Assembly (NCBI GenBank): GCA_025935155.1
Contig: JAICVV010000026.1
Location: 1-13,136 of the forward strand
Direction: 5' to 3'
Source: Alphaproteobacteria bacterium
GTDB taxonomy: Bacteria; Pseudomonadota; Alphaproteobacteria; Micropepsales; Micropepsaceae
DNA length: 13,136 bases
Under the pieces are notes generated by a model, which was given only the letters and a program-made list of their open reading frames with translations, was not told the DNA's origin and ran no database searches. Positions 1 to 7,467 of this stretch are shown here, piece after piece; positions within the stretch are counted from its first letter, which is position 1, and each line of letters begins with the position of its first letter. Made by a program: the position numbers and the translations under genes.

Positions 1-1
1 C

Positions 2-511
2 AACGGCAACACCAGCTGGCACGTGAACCCCACCGGCGCCTTCGTGGTGGGCGGACCGGATGGCGATTGCGGGCTGACCGGCCGCAAGATCATCGTGGAT
101 ACCTATGGCGGCGCGGCGCCGCATGGCGGCGGCGCATTCTCTGGCAAGGATCCCACGAAGGTGGATCGCTCCGCGGCCTATGCGGCGCGGTATCTCGCAA
201 AGAACGTGGTCGCTGCCGGGCTGGCGGATCGCTGCACGATTCAGATTTCCTATGCCATCGGCGTGTCCGATCCGCTATCGGTGTATGTGAATTTGCATGG
301 CACGGGCGCGGTGGACGAGGCGAGGCTCGAGGCCGTGCTGCCGGAGATGATGAGTCTCAAGCCGCGCGGCATCCGCGAGCACCTGCAGCTGAACCAGCCG
401 ATCTACGCGCGCACCGCGGCCTATGGCCATTTCGGCCGGGCGCCGGAAGCGGATGGCGGCTTCAGCTGGGAAAAAACCGATCTCGCCGGCGCCCTCAAAC
501 GCGCCTTCTGA
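2..511 (+). CDS. metK: S-adenosylmethionine synthetase, C-terminal part (5' end outside window)
   Basis: MetK makes S-adenosylmethionine from ATP and methionine in the cytoplasm. Only the last 169 residues are visible. The frame is open from base 2, so the true start lies upstream of the window. Two family landmarks are clear: the [20 protein letters not shown] block, and GGGAFSGKD just after it, which matches the glycine-rich phosphate-binding MetK signature. The protein then continues through KVDRSAAY and ends with the usual YGHFGR...FSWE...L tail before TGA at 509-511. Nothing looks broken. The next gene, trmB, starts one base after the stop, so the two are probably translated together. 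A producer of SAM sits directly before an enzyme that uses SAM. Family assignment is very secure; the N-terminal half cannot be judged. Confidence 0.97.
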   Translation, partial: NGNTSWHVNPTGAFVVGGPDGDCGLTGRKIIVDTYGGAAPHGGGAFSGKDPTKVDRSAAYAARYLAKNVVAAGLADRCTIQISYAIGVSDPLSVYVNLHGTGAVDEARLEAVLPEMMSLKPRGIREHLQLNQPIYARTAAYGHFGRAPEADGGFSWEKTDLAGALKRAF

Positions 512-512
512 T

Positions 513-1352
513 GTGAGCGGCGGACACGCCGAACGCAGGCGCCGCATGCTGTACGGCCGCCGCAAGGGGCCGAAGCTTTCCGCGCACCAGCAGCATCTGC
601 TCGATGACCTGCTGCCGCAGTTCCAACTGCACCTGAACGAAGGCGACGATCCGCGCAGCTACTTTTCACCTCCCCGAACGCGGGGAGGTCGAAATGCCGA
701 GCGAGGCGAAGGCATTTCGAGTGGGGGGCAAGTTGGAGACGTGTGGCTCGAAGTGGGGTTCGGCGGCGGCGAGCACCTGATCTGGCAGGCGCAGAATCAT
801 CCGAACATTGGGATCATCGGTGCCGAACCGTATGTGAACGGCGTGGTGAAACTGCTTTCGAAACTGGATTCCCTCTCCCCCGCGGGGGGAGAGGGTCAGG
901 GTGAGGGGGTGTCAAAACGTGCGCGCGACTCAACGGCCCCTTCACCCCGGCCGTCTCCCCCACATGCGTGGGGGCGAGGGAGGATTCTTGTCTACACGGG
1001 CGACGCGCGGGACATCGTCGAAGCGCTGCCGGATACGAGCGTCGGCCGGGTGTTCGTCCTCTTTCCCGATCCGTGGCCCAAGACGCGGCACCACAAGCGT
1101 CGCTTCATCCAGATGGCGATGCTGGATGAGCTCGCACGCGTGATGAAACCTGGTGCCGAGCTACGCTTCGCGAGCGACGATGACGGCTATGTGGAATGGA
1201 CGCTGGAACGGCTGATAGCATATCCCGCTTTTGAGTGGACCGTGAGCTGCGCCGCAGACTGGCAGATCCGCCCGGCCGATTGGCCGCCCACCCGCTACGA
1301 GGCCAAGCAACTGCATGGAAGGCCGGCGTTCCTGAAATTCCGCCGGCGCTGA
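513..1352 (+). CDS. trmB: tRNA (guanine-46-N7)-methyltransferase carrying two in-frame repeat insertions
   Basis: TrmB methylates N7 of G46 in the tRNA variable loop using SAM. I chose GTG at 513 because it follows the metK stop by one base and gives the expected short Arg-rich start. The longer in-frame ATG at 423 would overlap metK by about 90 bases. No clear Shine-Dalgarno is visible, so translational coupling to metK is likely. Motifs: the LYGRRKGPKL N-terminus (about 13-22), SAM-binding GFGGGEH (82-88), FPDPWPK (184-190), HHKRR (193-197) and PPTRYE near 258-263. The protein is 279 residues, longer than the roughly 220-240 usual for the family. The excess comes from two low-complexity stretches, residues about 52-72 and 120-156, encoded by palindromic repeat DNA. 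Both fall in variable connections between conserved motifs, so the enzyme may still work. Identity is secure; activity is inferred. Confidence 0.95.
   Translation: MSGGHAERRRRMLYGRRKGPKLSAHQQHLLDDLLPQFQLHLNEGDDPRSYFSPPRTRGGRNAERGEGISSGGQVGDVWLEVGFGGGEHLIWQAQNHPNIGIIGAEPYVNGVVKLLSKLDSLSPAGGEGQGEGVSKRARDSTAPSPRPSPPHAWGRGRILVYTGDARDIVEALPDTSVGRVFVLFPDPWPKTRHHKRRFIQMAMLDELARVMKPGAELRFASDDDGYVEWTLERLIAYPAFEWTVSCAADWQIRPADWPPTRYEAKQLHGRPAFLKFRRR
668..728. repeat. palindromic repeat element inside trmB (copy 1)
   Basis: Two consecutive perfect hairpins can be read here. The first is ACCTCCCCG (668-676) pairing with CGGGGAGGT (681-689). The second is TCGAAATGCC (689-698) pairing with GGCATTTCGA (711-720), followed by a run of six G. 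The arrangement of CCTCCCC hairpin, then TGCCGAGC, then GCGAGGCG also occurs in the element between rbfA and truB at 7331-7451, so the two appear related. The element is read through in frame as TrmB residues about 52-72, rich in Gly, Arg, Ser and Pro and unlike the conserved family sequence on either side. The edges are approximate because the unoccupied sequence is not available. Confidence 0.8.
871..980. repeat. palindromic repeat element inside trmB (copy 2, different subfamily)
   Basis: This 110-bp element has imperfect terminal inverted repeats: CCCTCTCCCCC (871-881) against GGGGGCGAGGG (970-980), 10 of 11 matching. The left arm also folds alone as an 11-bp stem with a 3-base loop (871-895). 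The right arm contains CCCCCAC-ATGC-GTGGGGG (957-974). An inner AGGGTGAGGGG / CCCCTTCACCCC pair strengthens the palindrome. The pentamer GGATT flanks it at 866-870 and 982-986, a possible target duplication. Removing one flank plus the element takes out 116 bases, which is not a multiple of three, so a clean in-frame insertion with duplication cannot be the whole story. It is translated as TrmB residues about 120-156. Confidence 0.8.
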
Positions 1353-1353
1353 T

Positions 1354-1382
1354 CTTGCTTTTCCCGCGGCCCGCGCCTATAT
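1354..1382 (+). promoter_or_regulatory. probable housekeeping sigma promoter for the rimP-nusA-infB operon
   Basis: CTTGCT (1354-1359) and CTATAT (1377-1382) are separated by exactly 17 bases. CTTGAC-N17-CTATAT is the known rhizobial-type housekeeping promoter, so the -10 matches 6 of 6 and the -35 matches 4 of 6, including the CTTG core. It begins just after the trmB stop (1350-1352), in the first gap wide enough for a promoter. The predicted start near 1389 would give a leader of about 95 bases before rimP that begins just ahead of the two hairpins. No start-site data are available. Confidence 0.6.
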
Positions 1383-1398
1383 CGCCGCCATTCCCATA

Positions 1399-1440
1399 CA
1401 ACAGAAGCCTGTTGTGTGGCGGTTCGAAAGAGCCGCCGCG
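1399..1440 (+). promoter_or_regulatory. two-hairpin RNA leader upstream of rimP
   Basis: Two perfect hairpins lie side by side. The first is CAACAG-AAGC-CTGTTG (1399-1414). The second is GGCGGTTC-GAAA-GAGCCGCC (1418-1437), an 8-bp stem with one G-U pair and a C(GAAA)G tetraloop. Two further pairs (G1416-C1439 and a U-G) extend its base. They sit between the predicted transcription start near 1389 and the rimP ATG at 1486. The second hairpin is followed at a distance by GGTTTTGTT, which is too weak to call a terminator confidently. The operon encodes NusA and IF2, and structured leaders before rimP-nusA are known in other proteobacteria, so a regulatory role is plausible but inferred. Confidence 0.5.
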
Positions 1441-1485
1441 GGGAAGAGGTTTTGTTAAATACTGGAGAACGTCATCTTATCGCAG

Positions 1486-2001
1486 ATGTCGCAACTGGAG
1501 CGGATTATCGCGCCTGCTGTGGAAGCGGCGGGATACCGGCTGGTTCGTCTCCGCCTGATGGGCGGCAAAACGAAAACCTTGCAGATCATGGCCGAGCGCC
1601 CCGACGGCCACATGGACGTGGACGATTGCGCGCGCCTCAGCCGCATGCTGTCCGATTTTCTCGACCGCGAAGATCCGATCGAAGGCGAGTATGTGCTGGA
1701 GGTTTCATCGCCGGGAATCGACCGGCCGCTAACGCGGTTGACCGATTTCTCGCGCTGGTCCGGGCATGAAGCGAAGATCGAACTCGGCGCGCCGGATGCC
1801 ACTGGCCGCAAGCGCTTCAAAGGAATGCTACTGGGGCTCGATGGCAACGATGTGGTCATCGATGTCGATGGCCAGCGGCTCAAGTTTCCCTTCCGTAGCA
1901 TCGCGGAAGCAAAGCTCGTGTTGACCGACAAACTGATTCAGGAAGATCTGAAGGCGCGTAAGAACGACGCCGAAACCGCGGCGAAGGCCGCAACAAATTG
2001 A
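1486..2001 (+). CDS. rimP: ribosome maturation factor RimP
   Basis: RimP helps assemble and mature the 30S ribosomal subunit. The 171-residue product has the usual two-part layout. An N-terminal alpha/beta domain contains the conserved SSPGIDRPL block at residues 74-82, and a C-terminal SH3-like barrel spans about 90-155. A charged Lys/Ala tail follows. The start is ATG 1486. No closer in-frame ATG, GTG or TTG exists before the upstream in-frame TAA at 1456. The nearest purine-rich stretch, GGAGAA (1464-1469), is about 16 bases away, longer than ideal. This is the first gene after the predicted promoter and leader, and nusA follows 17 bases after its stop. Pairing with nusA is conserved across bacteria, so identity is secure. 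The start is slightly less certain because of the spacing. Confidence 0.95.
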   Translation: MSQLERIIAPAVEAAGYRLVRLRLMGGKTKTLQIMAERPDGHMDVDDCARLSRMLSDFLDREDPIEGEYVLEVSSPGIDRPLTRLTDFSRWSGHEAKIELGAPDATGRKRFKGMLLGLDGNDVVIDVDGQRLKFPFRSIAEAKLVLTDKLIQEDLKARKNDAETAAKAATN

Positions 2002-2018
2002 GAGGCTAGGAGACACAG

Positions 2019-3626
2019 ATGGCCACTGGCGTTGCCGCAAACCGGCTTGAACTTTTGCAGATCGCGGATGCGGTCGCGCGCGACAAGTCGATCGACAAGG
2101 GTGTCGTGCTGGGCGCGATGGAAGAGGCGATGCAGCGCGCGGCCAAGGCGCGCTACGGCAGCGAAAATGAAATTCGCGTCGATATCGACCCGAAGACCGG
2201 CGAAACGCATGTGTCGCGCTACTTGCACGTCGTCGGTCTGGTCGAGAACGACAAGACCGAGATCAGCCTGGAAGACGCGCGCGCCCGCAACCCGGCCGCG
2301 CAGGTGGATGACATTATTGCCGAAACGCTGCCGCCGGTGGATTTCTCGCGCATCGCCGCCCAAGCCGCCAAGCAGGTGATCGTGCAGAAGGTGCGCGATG
2401 CGGAGCGCGAGCGGCATTACGAAGAATACAAGGACCGTATCGGTGAAATCGTCCACGGTATGGTGAAACGCGTGGAATTCGGTTCGGTCGTGGTGGATCT
2501 CGGCCGCGCAGAAGGCGTGGTGCGCCGCGACGAGATGATCCCGCGTGAAAACTTTCGCCAAAACGACCGCATCCGCGCCTACATTTACGACGTGCGCCGC
2601 GAAACCCGCGGCCCGCAGATTTTCCTGTCCCGCAGCCATCCGCAATTTATGGTACGGCTGTTTGCGCAGGAGGTGCCGGAAATTTACGACGGCATCATCG
2701 AAATCCGCGCGGTTGCGCGCGACCCCGGCTCTCGCGCGAAGATCGCTGTGATCAGCAAGGATTCAAGCATCGATCCGGTCGGCGCATGCGTGGGTATGCG
2801 CGGCGTGCGCGTGCAGGCGGTGGTGCAGGAGCTGCAGGGCGAGCGTATCGACATCATTCCGTGGAATCCAGATCCGGCGACCTTCATCGTGAACGCGTTG
2901 GCACCGGCGGAAGTCAGCAAGGTGGTGCTGGACGAAGACACGCACAGGGTGGAAGTGGTCGTGCCGGACGAGCAGCTGTCACTTGCCATCGGCCGCCGCG
3001 GGCAGAATGTGCGGCTCGCCTCCCAGCTGACCGGCTGGCAAATCGATATCCTGACCGAAGCGGAAGAATCGGAGCGCCGCCAGAAGGAATTTTCCGAACG
3101 AACGCAGCTCTTCATGGAGACGCTGGATGTGGACGAAACGGTGGCGCAGCTGCTGGCTTCGGAAGGATTCTCCGGCATCGAAGATGTAGCGTACGTGCCG
3201 CTGAACGAACTGGCGGCGGTGGAAGGTTTCGACGAGGAAACCGCGCAGGAGCTTCAGACCCGCGCGCAGGAATACATCGAAGCGAAGAATCGCGAGATGG
3301 ACGATAAGCGCCGCGAGCTTGGCGTCACGGATGACGTGTTGGAGGTGGATGGTGTCACGGCCGCCATGGCCGCATCGCTTGGCGAGCACGAGATCAAGAC
3401 GCTGGAAGACCTTGCCGGCTGCGCCACCGACGATCTCCTCGGCTATTACGAAACCAATAAGGAAAAGGAACGCGTGCGCATTGAAGGCGCGCTGGAAAGC
3501 TTTGGGCTCACGGCAGACCAGGCCAACGCCATCATCATGGATGCGCGCGTGAAAGCGGGCTGGATCGAAGCACCGGAGGAACCGGAAGCAGAAGAAGAGA
3601 CCGCAACGGAGGAACCGGCGGACTGA
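2019..3626 (+). CDS. nusA: transcription termination/antitermination protein NusA
   Basis: NusA binds RNA polymerase and nascent RNA and modulates pausing, termination and rRNA antitermination. The start at ATG 2019 follows a good AGGAGA (2008-2013). The 535 residues show the full domain order: an N-terminal polymerase-binding domain (about 1-130), an S1 domain (about 140-205), then two KH domains. KH1 carries GMRG (259-262) and KH2 carries IGRRGQN (324-330). After a charged linker come two helical acidic repeats (about 365-425 and 435-510), with [15 protein letters not shown] and [22 protein letters not shown] helix-hairpin-helix-like cores. The protein ends in a strongly acidic tail of Glu, Ala and Pro. 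Length and layout are typical of proteobacterial NusA. Its TGA overlaps the ATG of the next gene by one base (TGATG), indicating coupled translation. Confidence 0.98.
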   Translation: MATGVAANRLELLQIADAVARDKSIDKGVVLGAMEEAMQRAAKARYGSENEIRVDIDPKTGETHVSRYLHVVGLVENDKTEISLEDARARNPAAQVDDIIAETLPPVDFSRIAAQAAKQVIVQKVRDAERERHYEEYKDRIGEIVHGMVKRVEFGSVVVDLGRAEGVVRRDEMIPRENFRQNDRIRAYIYDVRRETRGPQIFLSRSHPQFMVRLFAQEVPEIYDGIIEIRAVARDPGSRAKIAVISKDSSIDPVGACVGMRGVRVQAVVQELQGERIDIIPWNPDPATFIVNALAPAEVSKVVLDEDTHRVEVVVPDEQLSLAIGRRGQNVRLASQLTGWQIDILTEAEESERRQKEFSERTQLFMETLDVDETVAQLLASEGFSGIEDVAYVPLNELAAVEGFDEETAQELQTRAQEYIEAKNREMDDKRRELGVTDDVLEVDGVTAAMAASLGEHEIKTLEDLAGCATDDLLGYYETNKEKERVRIEGALESFGLTADQANAIIMDARVKAGWIEAPEEPEAEEETATEEPAD

Positions 3627-4351
3627 TGCTGTTGGCGGAAGTACCGGATTGCGAGGATCAGGCGATCCGCGAGCGGAGTCGTATTGACGGCTCTCGCTCC
3701 CGCGAACGGAGTCATCTTGGGGGCTCTCGCTCACGCGAACGCCGATGCATCGTCACCCGTGAAGTGTTGCCGGAATCGCGGCTGGTGCGTTTCGTCGTGG
3801 GTCCGGAGAACGAGATCGTGCCAGACCTTGCGGCAAAGCTGCCGGGCCGCGGCATCTGGGTGAGCGCGGACCGTTCCATTCTGGAACGTGCCATTGGCAA
3901 GAACCTGTTCGCCAGGGCAGCCAAAGCGAACGTCCGTGTGCCTGCCGATCTCGTGTCACGAGTCGAAACGCTGCTGGTCAAGCGCATGCTCGATCAGTTG
4001 GGACTGGCGCGCCGGGCGGGCATTCTGGTGTCCGGTTTCGACAATGTGGTGCGCGCGCTCACCGATCGCCGCAAACCGGTCACATTGCTGGAAGCGCGCG
4101 ATGGCGCGGAAGATGGCCGCAGGAAAATCCTCGCGGTGGCGGGGGCAGCTGGGATCGAACCCGCGGTCATCGGGCTGTTCGATTCCGATGAATTGAGCAT
4201 GGCCTTGGGGCGCGGGAATGTGATACACGCAGCCCTCTTCCCGGGGCCGCTTGCGGATCGGTTTCTGCTCGATGCCGAAAGGCTCGAGGGCTTCAGGCCG
4301 CGCAAGGAAAAGAACGGGTCCGATCCCCGTCCGGATGAAAGGCAAGTATGA
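3626..4351 (+). CDS. YlxR (DUF448) domain fused to an L7Ae-type RNA-binding domain, with an N-terminal tandem-repeat insertion
   Basis: This 241-residue protein joins two small RNA-binding modules that are separate ylxR and ylxQ genes in Firmicutes. Fusion is usual in alphaproteobacteria. The YlxR part runs from about 39 to 110, with RRCIVTRE (39-46) and LPGRGIWVS (72-80). The L7Ae/YlxQ-like part spans about 115-215, with [17 protein letters not shown] near 125-141. A charged tail follows. The start is ATG 3626, overlapping the nusA stop; GGAGG at 3609-3613 may serve as the ribosome binding site. Between IRER and RRCIV lie about 22 extra residues made of two 11-residue units of the form SRERS...GGSR, encoded by a 33-bp tandem DNA repeat. 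Its exact function is unknown; RNA binding linked to the ribosome or RNA polymerase is inferred from family and position. The 3' end overlaps infB by four bases (ATGA). Confidence 0.92.
   Translation: MLLAEVPDCEDQAIRERSRIDGSRSRERSHLGGSRSRERRCIVTREVLPESRLVRFVVGPENEIVPDLAAKLPGRGIWVSADRSILERAIGKNLFARAAKANVRVPADLVSRVETLLVKRMLDQLGLARRAGILVSGFDNVVRALTDRRKPVTLLEARDGAEDGRRKILAVAGAAGIEPAVIGLFDSDELSMALGRGNVIHAALFPGPLADRFLLDAERLEGFRPRKEKNGSDPRPDERQV
3668..3741. repeat. 33-bp tandem repeat inserted in the ylxR-L7Ae gene
   Basis: Two 33-bp units (3668-3700 and 3701-3733) agree at 27 of 33 positions. The first 8 bases of a third copy (CGCGAACG, 3734-3741) run directly into the conserved gene sequence. Both units share CGGAGTC and the GGCTCTCGCTC end. 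The unit length is a multiple of three, so the frame is kept, and it adds two 11-residue Ser/Arg/Gly-rich repeats. The third partial copy encodes the conserved RER, so the array looks like an expansion at the CGCGARCG site. Whether the unit occurs elsewhere in the genome cannot be judged here. Confidence 0.85.
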
Positions 4352-6879
4352 GCGAGACGAACGATTCAGCACGCGCAGCCCGCCCGGCGGGTAAAACATT
4401 GTCCTTGAAGAAAACCGAAACTTCGACGGTTAAGCAGAGCTTCAGCCATGGCCGCAGCAAGGCGGTTCTGGTGGAGAAGAAGCGCGCGCGCGTGAACCCG
4501 CCGCTTTCGGGCAAGCCCGCGCCTGCCACCGAACGGGCGGCCGCTCCGGCGGCGAGCGAAACGCGGCCTTTGCCTGCCGCGGCCACGCCGGCGCGCGATC
4601 CGCATCGCGCCGGCGTCGTGCTGCGCCAGTTGACGGACGAAGAGAAAGAGGCCCGCTCTCGCGCCATTGCGGATGCGCGCGTTGCCGAAGAGGAAGCGCG
4701 CAAGCGGGCGGAAGAAGACGCCAAACATCGCGCTGTCGAAGAAGAACGTCTGACCAAAGAACGCGCCGCCGCCGCCAAGCGGAAGGCGGAAGAAGACGCC
4801 CGCAAAGCCGCGGACGAACAGGCGCGGCGTCACGCGGAAGAAGAAGCCAATCGCCGTCTGGAAAAGAAAGAAGAGCCTGTCGCTGCTGCGCCGGACGGCG
4901 TGCGCCGCCGTCCCGTCGTGGAGGAAGAAGAAGAGGCGCCGAAGAAGGGCGCCAAGGTTCCCGTCAAAACGCCGGCCCGCAAGGGGGCGGATACGCGCCG
5001 CCGCGGCAAGCTTACCGTCACGGCCGCATTGTCGGATCGAGACGAGCGCATGCGCTCGGTCGCGTCGTTCCGGCGGCATTTGCAGCGCGCCAAAGGTACG
5101 CCGCAACCGGCAGCGCCTGCGGGCCCCCGCGAAGTCACCATTCCTGAAACGATTACGGTTGCCGAACTCGCCAACCGCATGGCGCGGCGCTCGGTCGATG
5201 TCATCAAGGTGCTGATGAAGAACGGCATGATGGCGACGGTGAACGACGTCATCGATGCCGATACCGCCGAACTGGTCGCGACGGAATACGGGCATACTGT
5301 GAAGCGCGTGGCCGAATCCGATGTGCTCGAAGGGTTGATGGGCGCTGAGGACGAGGCGGGCAATCTGGTAGCCCGTCCGCCGATCGTCACGGTCATGGGC
5401 CATGTCGATCACGGCAAAACCTCGCTGCTCGATGCCTTGCGCAAGACAGACGTGGTGGCCGGCGAAGCAGGCGGTATCACGCAGCACATCGGCGCCTACC
5501 AGGTGCAGATGCACAATGGCGCGCGCATCACCTTCCTCGATACGCCGGGTCATGCCGCGTTTACCGCCATGCGCGCGCGCGGCGCGAAGGTGACCGATCT
5601 GGTGATTCTGGTTGTTGCCGCAGACGACGGCGTGATGCCGCAAACGGTGGAAGCGATTTCGCATGCCCGCGCGGCCGGCGTCCCGATGATTGTGGCCGTG
5701 AACAAGATCGACAAGGCGGATGCCAACCCCACGCGGGTGAAAACCGAGCTGCTGCAGCACGAGATTCAAGTCGAAGACCTTGGCGGTGAAACATTGTGCG
5801 TGGAAGTTTCCGCCACCAAGGGCACCAATCTCGGCAAGCTGGAAGAAGCTATCCTGCTGCAGGCCGAAGTGCTCGATCTGAAGGCCAATCCGGATCGTTC
5901 CGCCGAAGGCGCGGTGGTGGAAGCGAAGCTCGACAAGGGACGCGGTTCCGTGGCGACGGCGCTGGTGCAGCGCGGCACCCTGAAAGTGGGCGACATCGTG
6001 GTGGCCGGCTCGGAATGGGGCCGTGTGCGGCTGTTGATAAACGATCGCGGCGAAACCGTGCAGAATGCGGGCCCCGCTTCGCCTGTCGAAGTGCTGGGTC
6101 TTTCCGGGGTGCCGGAAGCGGGCGACGAGTTCGCCGTGGTGGCCGACGAAGCGCGCGCGCGCGAAGTAACGGAATACCGCGCCCGCAAGCGCCGCGAAGC
6201 GCGCCAGAAGAATCTCGCGCGCACTACGATGGATCAGCTGCTCAAGACCCAGAAGGAGGGCGAGAAGCGTTTGTTGCCGCTGGTGCTCAAGGCAGACGTG
6301 CAGGGTTCGGCGGAGGCCATCCAGGGCGCGCTGGCGAAAATCGGCAGCGACGAAGTGGGTGTGCAGGTGCTGCAGTCCGGTGTCGGCGGCATCACAGAAT
6401 CCGATGTGATCCTGGCGCATGCCAGCGGCGCGGCCATTATCGGCTTCAACGTTCGCGCCAATGCGCAGGCGCGCGAACGCACCAAGCGCGACGGCGTTGA
6501 GATCCGCTATTACAATATCATCTACAACGTGGTGGACGATGTAAAAGCGGCGCTGTCGGGCATGCTGGCGCCGGAGCTGCGTGAGAAATTCCTCGGCAAT
6601 GCCGAAGTGCTGGAAGTCTTCGCGATTTCCAAGATCGGCAAGGTGGCCGGCTGCCGTGTCACGGAAGGCGTAGTGCGCCGTGGCGCCCGCGTGCGCCTGA
6701 TCCGCGACAATGTGGTGATCCACGAAGGCGAGCTCTCTACGTTGAAACGGTTCAAGGACGATGCGCGCGAAGTGCTTGCCGGCCAGGAATGCGGCATGTC
6801 ATTCGCCAATTATCAGGACCTTCAAAAAGCCGATGTGATCGAGTGCTTCGAGGTCGAAACCATCAAGCGCGCGCTTTAG
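4348..6879 (+). CDS. infB: translation initiation factor IF-2
   Basis: IF-2 is the GTPase that brings fMet-tRNA to the 30S subunit and promotes subunit joining. The start at ATG 4348 overlaps the previous stop (ATGA) and follows AAAGG (4338-4342). The 843 residues begin with a short basic segment, then a long charged Glu/Lys/Ala/Arg stretch (about 85-180) likely to be helical or coiled. An IF2_N domain follows (about 262-320). GTPase motifs are intact: G1 GHVDHGKT (351-358), G3 DTPGH (398-402), G4 NKID (452-455) and G5 SAT (488-490). Domains II, III and IV follow, ending in the tRNA-binding C-terminal barrel ([20 protein letters not shown]) and [10 protein letters not shown]. Length and layout fit alphaproteobacterial IF-2. 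A reading frame of over 780 codons on the opposite strand is a by-product of codon bias. Confidence 0.98.
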   Translation: MSETNDSARAARPAGKTLSLKKTETSTVKQSFSHGRSKAVLVEKKRARVNPPLSGKPAPATERAAAPAASETRPLPAAATPARDPHRAGVVLRQLTDEEKEARSRAIADARVAEEEARKRAEEDAKHRAVEEERLTKERAAAAKRKAEEDARKAADEQARRHAEEEANRRLEKKEEPVAAAPDGVRRRPVVEEEEEAPKKGAKVPVKTPARKGADTRRRGKLTVTAALSDRDERMRSVASFRRHLQRAKGTPQPAAPAGPREVTIPETITVAELANRMARRSVDVIKVLMKNGMMATVNDVIDADTAELVATEYGHTVKRVAESDVLEGLMGAEDEAGNLVARPPIVTVMGHVDHGKTSLLDALRKTDVVAGEAGGITQHIGAYQVQMHNGARITFLDTPGHAAFTAMRARGAKVTDLVILVVAADDGVMPQTVEAISHARAAGVPMIVAVNKIDKADANPTRVKTELLQHEIQVEDLGGETLCVEVSATKGTNLGKLEEAILLQAEVLDLKANPDRSAEGAVVEAKLDKGRGSVATALVQRGTLKVGDIVVAGSEWGRVRLLINDRGETVQNAGPASPVEVLGLSGVPEAGDEFAVVADEARAREVTEYRARKRREARQKNLARTTMDQLLKTQKEGEKRLLPLVLKADVQGSAEAIQGALAKIGSDEVGVQVLQSGVGGITESDVILAHASGAAIIGFNVRANAQARERTKRDGVEIRYYNIIYNVVDDVKAALSGMLAPELREKFLGNAEVLEVFAISKIGKVAGCRVTEGVVRRGARVRLIRDNVVIHEGELSTLKRFKDDAREVLAGQECGMSFANYQDLQKADVIECFEVETIKRAL

Positions 6880-6897
6880 CGTTCCAGGGTTCCGGCC

Positions 6898-7308
6898 ATG
6901 CGACGCCCTTCTTCCGCCCACGAGCGCGGACCGACGCAGCGGCAGCTGCGGGTCGGCGAACTGCTCCGCCATTCGCTTTCGGGAATTCTCACGCGTGGGG
7001 AAATTCGCGATCCCGATCTCGAAGGGGTTTCCGTGACGGTGACTCAGGTGAAGCCGTCTGGCGACATGCGGCATGCGACGGTGTTCGTGGAGCCGTTGGG
7101 CGGGAAAAACGCGAAGCAGATCGTGCAGGCGCTGAACCGCCACAAGGGCTTCATCCGCGGTCTCATGGGCAAGACCATCGCACTGAAGTTCACGCCGGAG
7201 CTGCGCTTCCTCGAAGATACCTCGTTTGCCGAAGCGGAGAAGATCGAAACGCTGCTGAAGTCCTCCCGCGTGAAGCGCGATCTGGCGACAGAAGCTGACG
7301 AGGAATGA
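6898..7308 (+). CDS. rbfA: ribosome-binding factor A
   Basis: RbfA binds the free 30S subunit, helps late 16S rRNA processing and is needed for normal growth in the cold. The 136-residue product has the single KH-like fold of the family: RQLRVGELLRHSLSGIL near the start, then the DMRHATVFV strand (56-64). The family ending PELRFLEDTSFAEAEKIETLL precedes a short charged tail. The start is ATG 6898, 18 bases after the infB stop, with a modest CAGGGTT upstream. It belongs to the same transcription unit as infB and truB. The 159 bases before truB are unusually long for this operon and mostly consist of a palindromic repeat. Identity is secure and the sequence looks intact. Confidence 0.96.
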   Translation: MRRPSSAHERGPTQRQLRVGELLRHSLSGILTRGEIRDPDLEGVSVTVTQVKPSGDMRHATVFVEPLGGKNAKQIVQALNRHKGFIRGLMGKTIALKFTPELRFLEDTSFAEAEKIETLLKSSRVKRDLATEADEE

Positions 7309-7330
7309 CAGCATCTGTGCACATGCGCTT

Positions 7331-7451
7331 TCCTCCCCCGCTTGCGGGGGAGGTGCCGAGCAAGCAGAGCGCAGCGAGGCGGAAGAGGGTCTTGCGCTGT
7401 TCCCCCCTCCGTCGCGCTAAGCGCGACACCTCCCCGGTAAACGGGGGAGGA
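7331..7451. repeat. 121-bp palindromic repeat element between rbfA and truB
   Basis: The element has perfect 10-bp terminal inverted repeats: TCCTCCCCCG (7331-7340) and CGGGGGAGGA (7442-7451). Three internal hairpins are visible: CCTCCCCCG-CTTG-CGGGGGAGG (7332-7353... with tight loop), GTCGCGC-TAA-GCGCGAC (7411-7427), and CCTCCCC (7429-7435) with GGGGAGG (7444-7450). The head CCTCCCC...GGGGAGGT followed by TGCCGAGC matches the first trmB element. It has the look of a short non-autonomous repeat family. The right end, GGAGGAGAAGG, is purine rich and lies 11-16 bases before the truB ATG, so it probably provides the truB Shine-Dalgarno. It would also place strong hairpins inside the operon mRNA. 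Confidence 0.85.
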
Positions 7452-7467
7452 GAAGGGGCGGCGCGAC

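Noticed and set aside
423..512. Upstream ATG extension of trmB
   Set aside because: It would overlap metK by about 90 bases and add residues outside the family; GTG 513 fits the family N-terminus.
1418..1456. Intrinsic terminator before rimP
   Set aside because: The hairpin is strong, but the T-rich stretch starts about 13 bases later and is interrupted, so only a leader structure is claimed.
1938..2645. Long - strand frames opposite nusA and ylxR (1938-2645, 2979-3734)
   Set aside because: They are antisense shadows of conserved genes in GC-rich DNA, with no motif or ribosome binding site supporting them.
4366..6723. Open frame of 785 codons on the - strand opposite infB
   Set aside because: It mirrors the codon bias of infB, has a His/Arg/Phe-rich composition with no recognisable domain, and lies fully antisense to a certain gene.
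7331..7451. CRISPR array or intrinsic terminator between rbfA and truB
   Set aside because: There are no regularly spaced direct repeats, and no U-run follows any hairpin. The terminal inverted repeats and similarity to the trmB element indicate a dispersed palindromic repeat.
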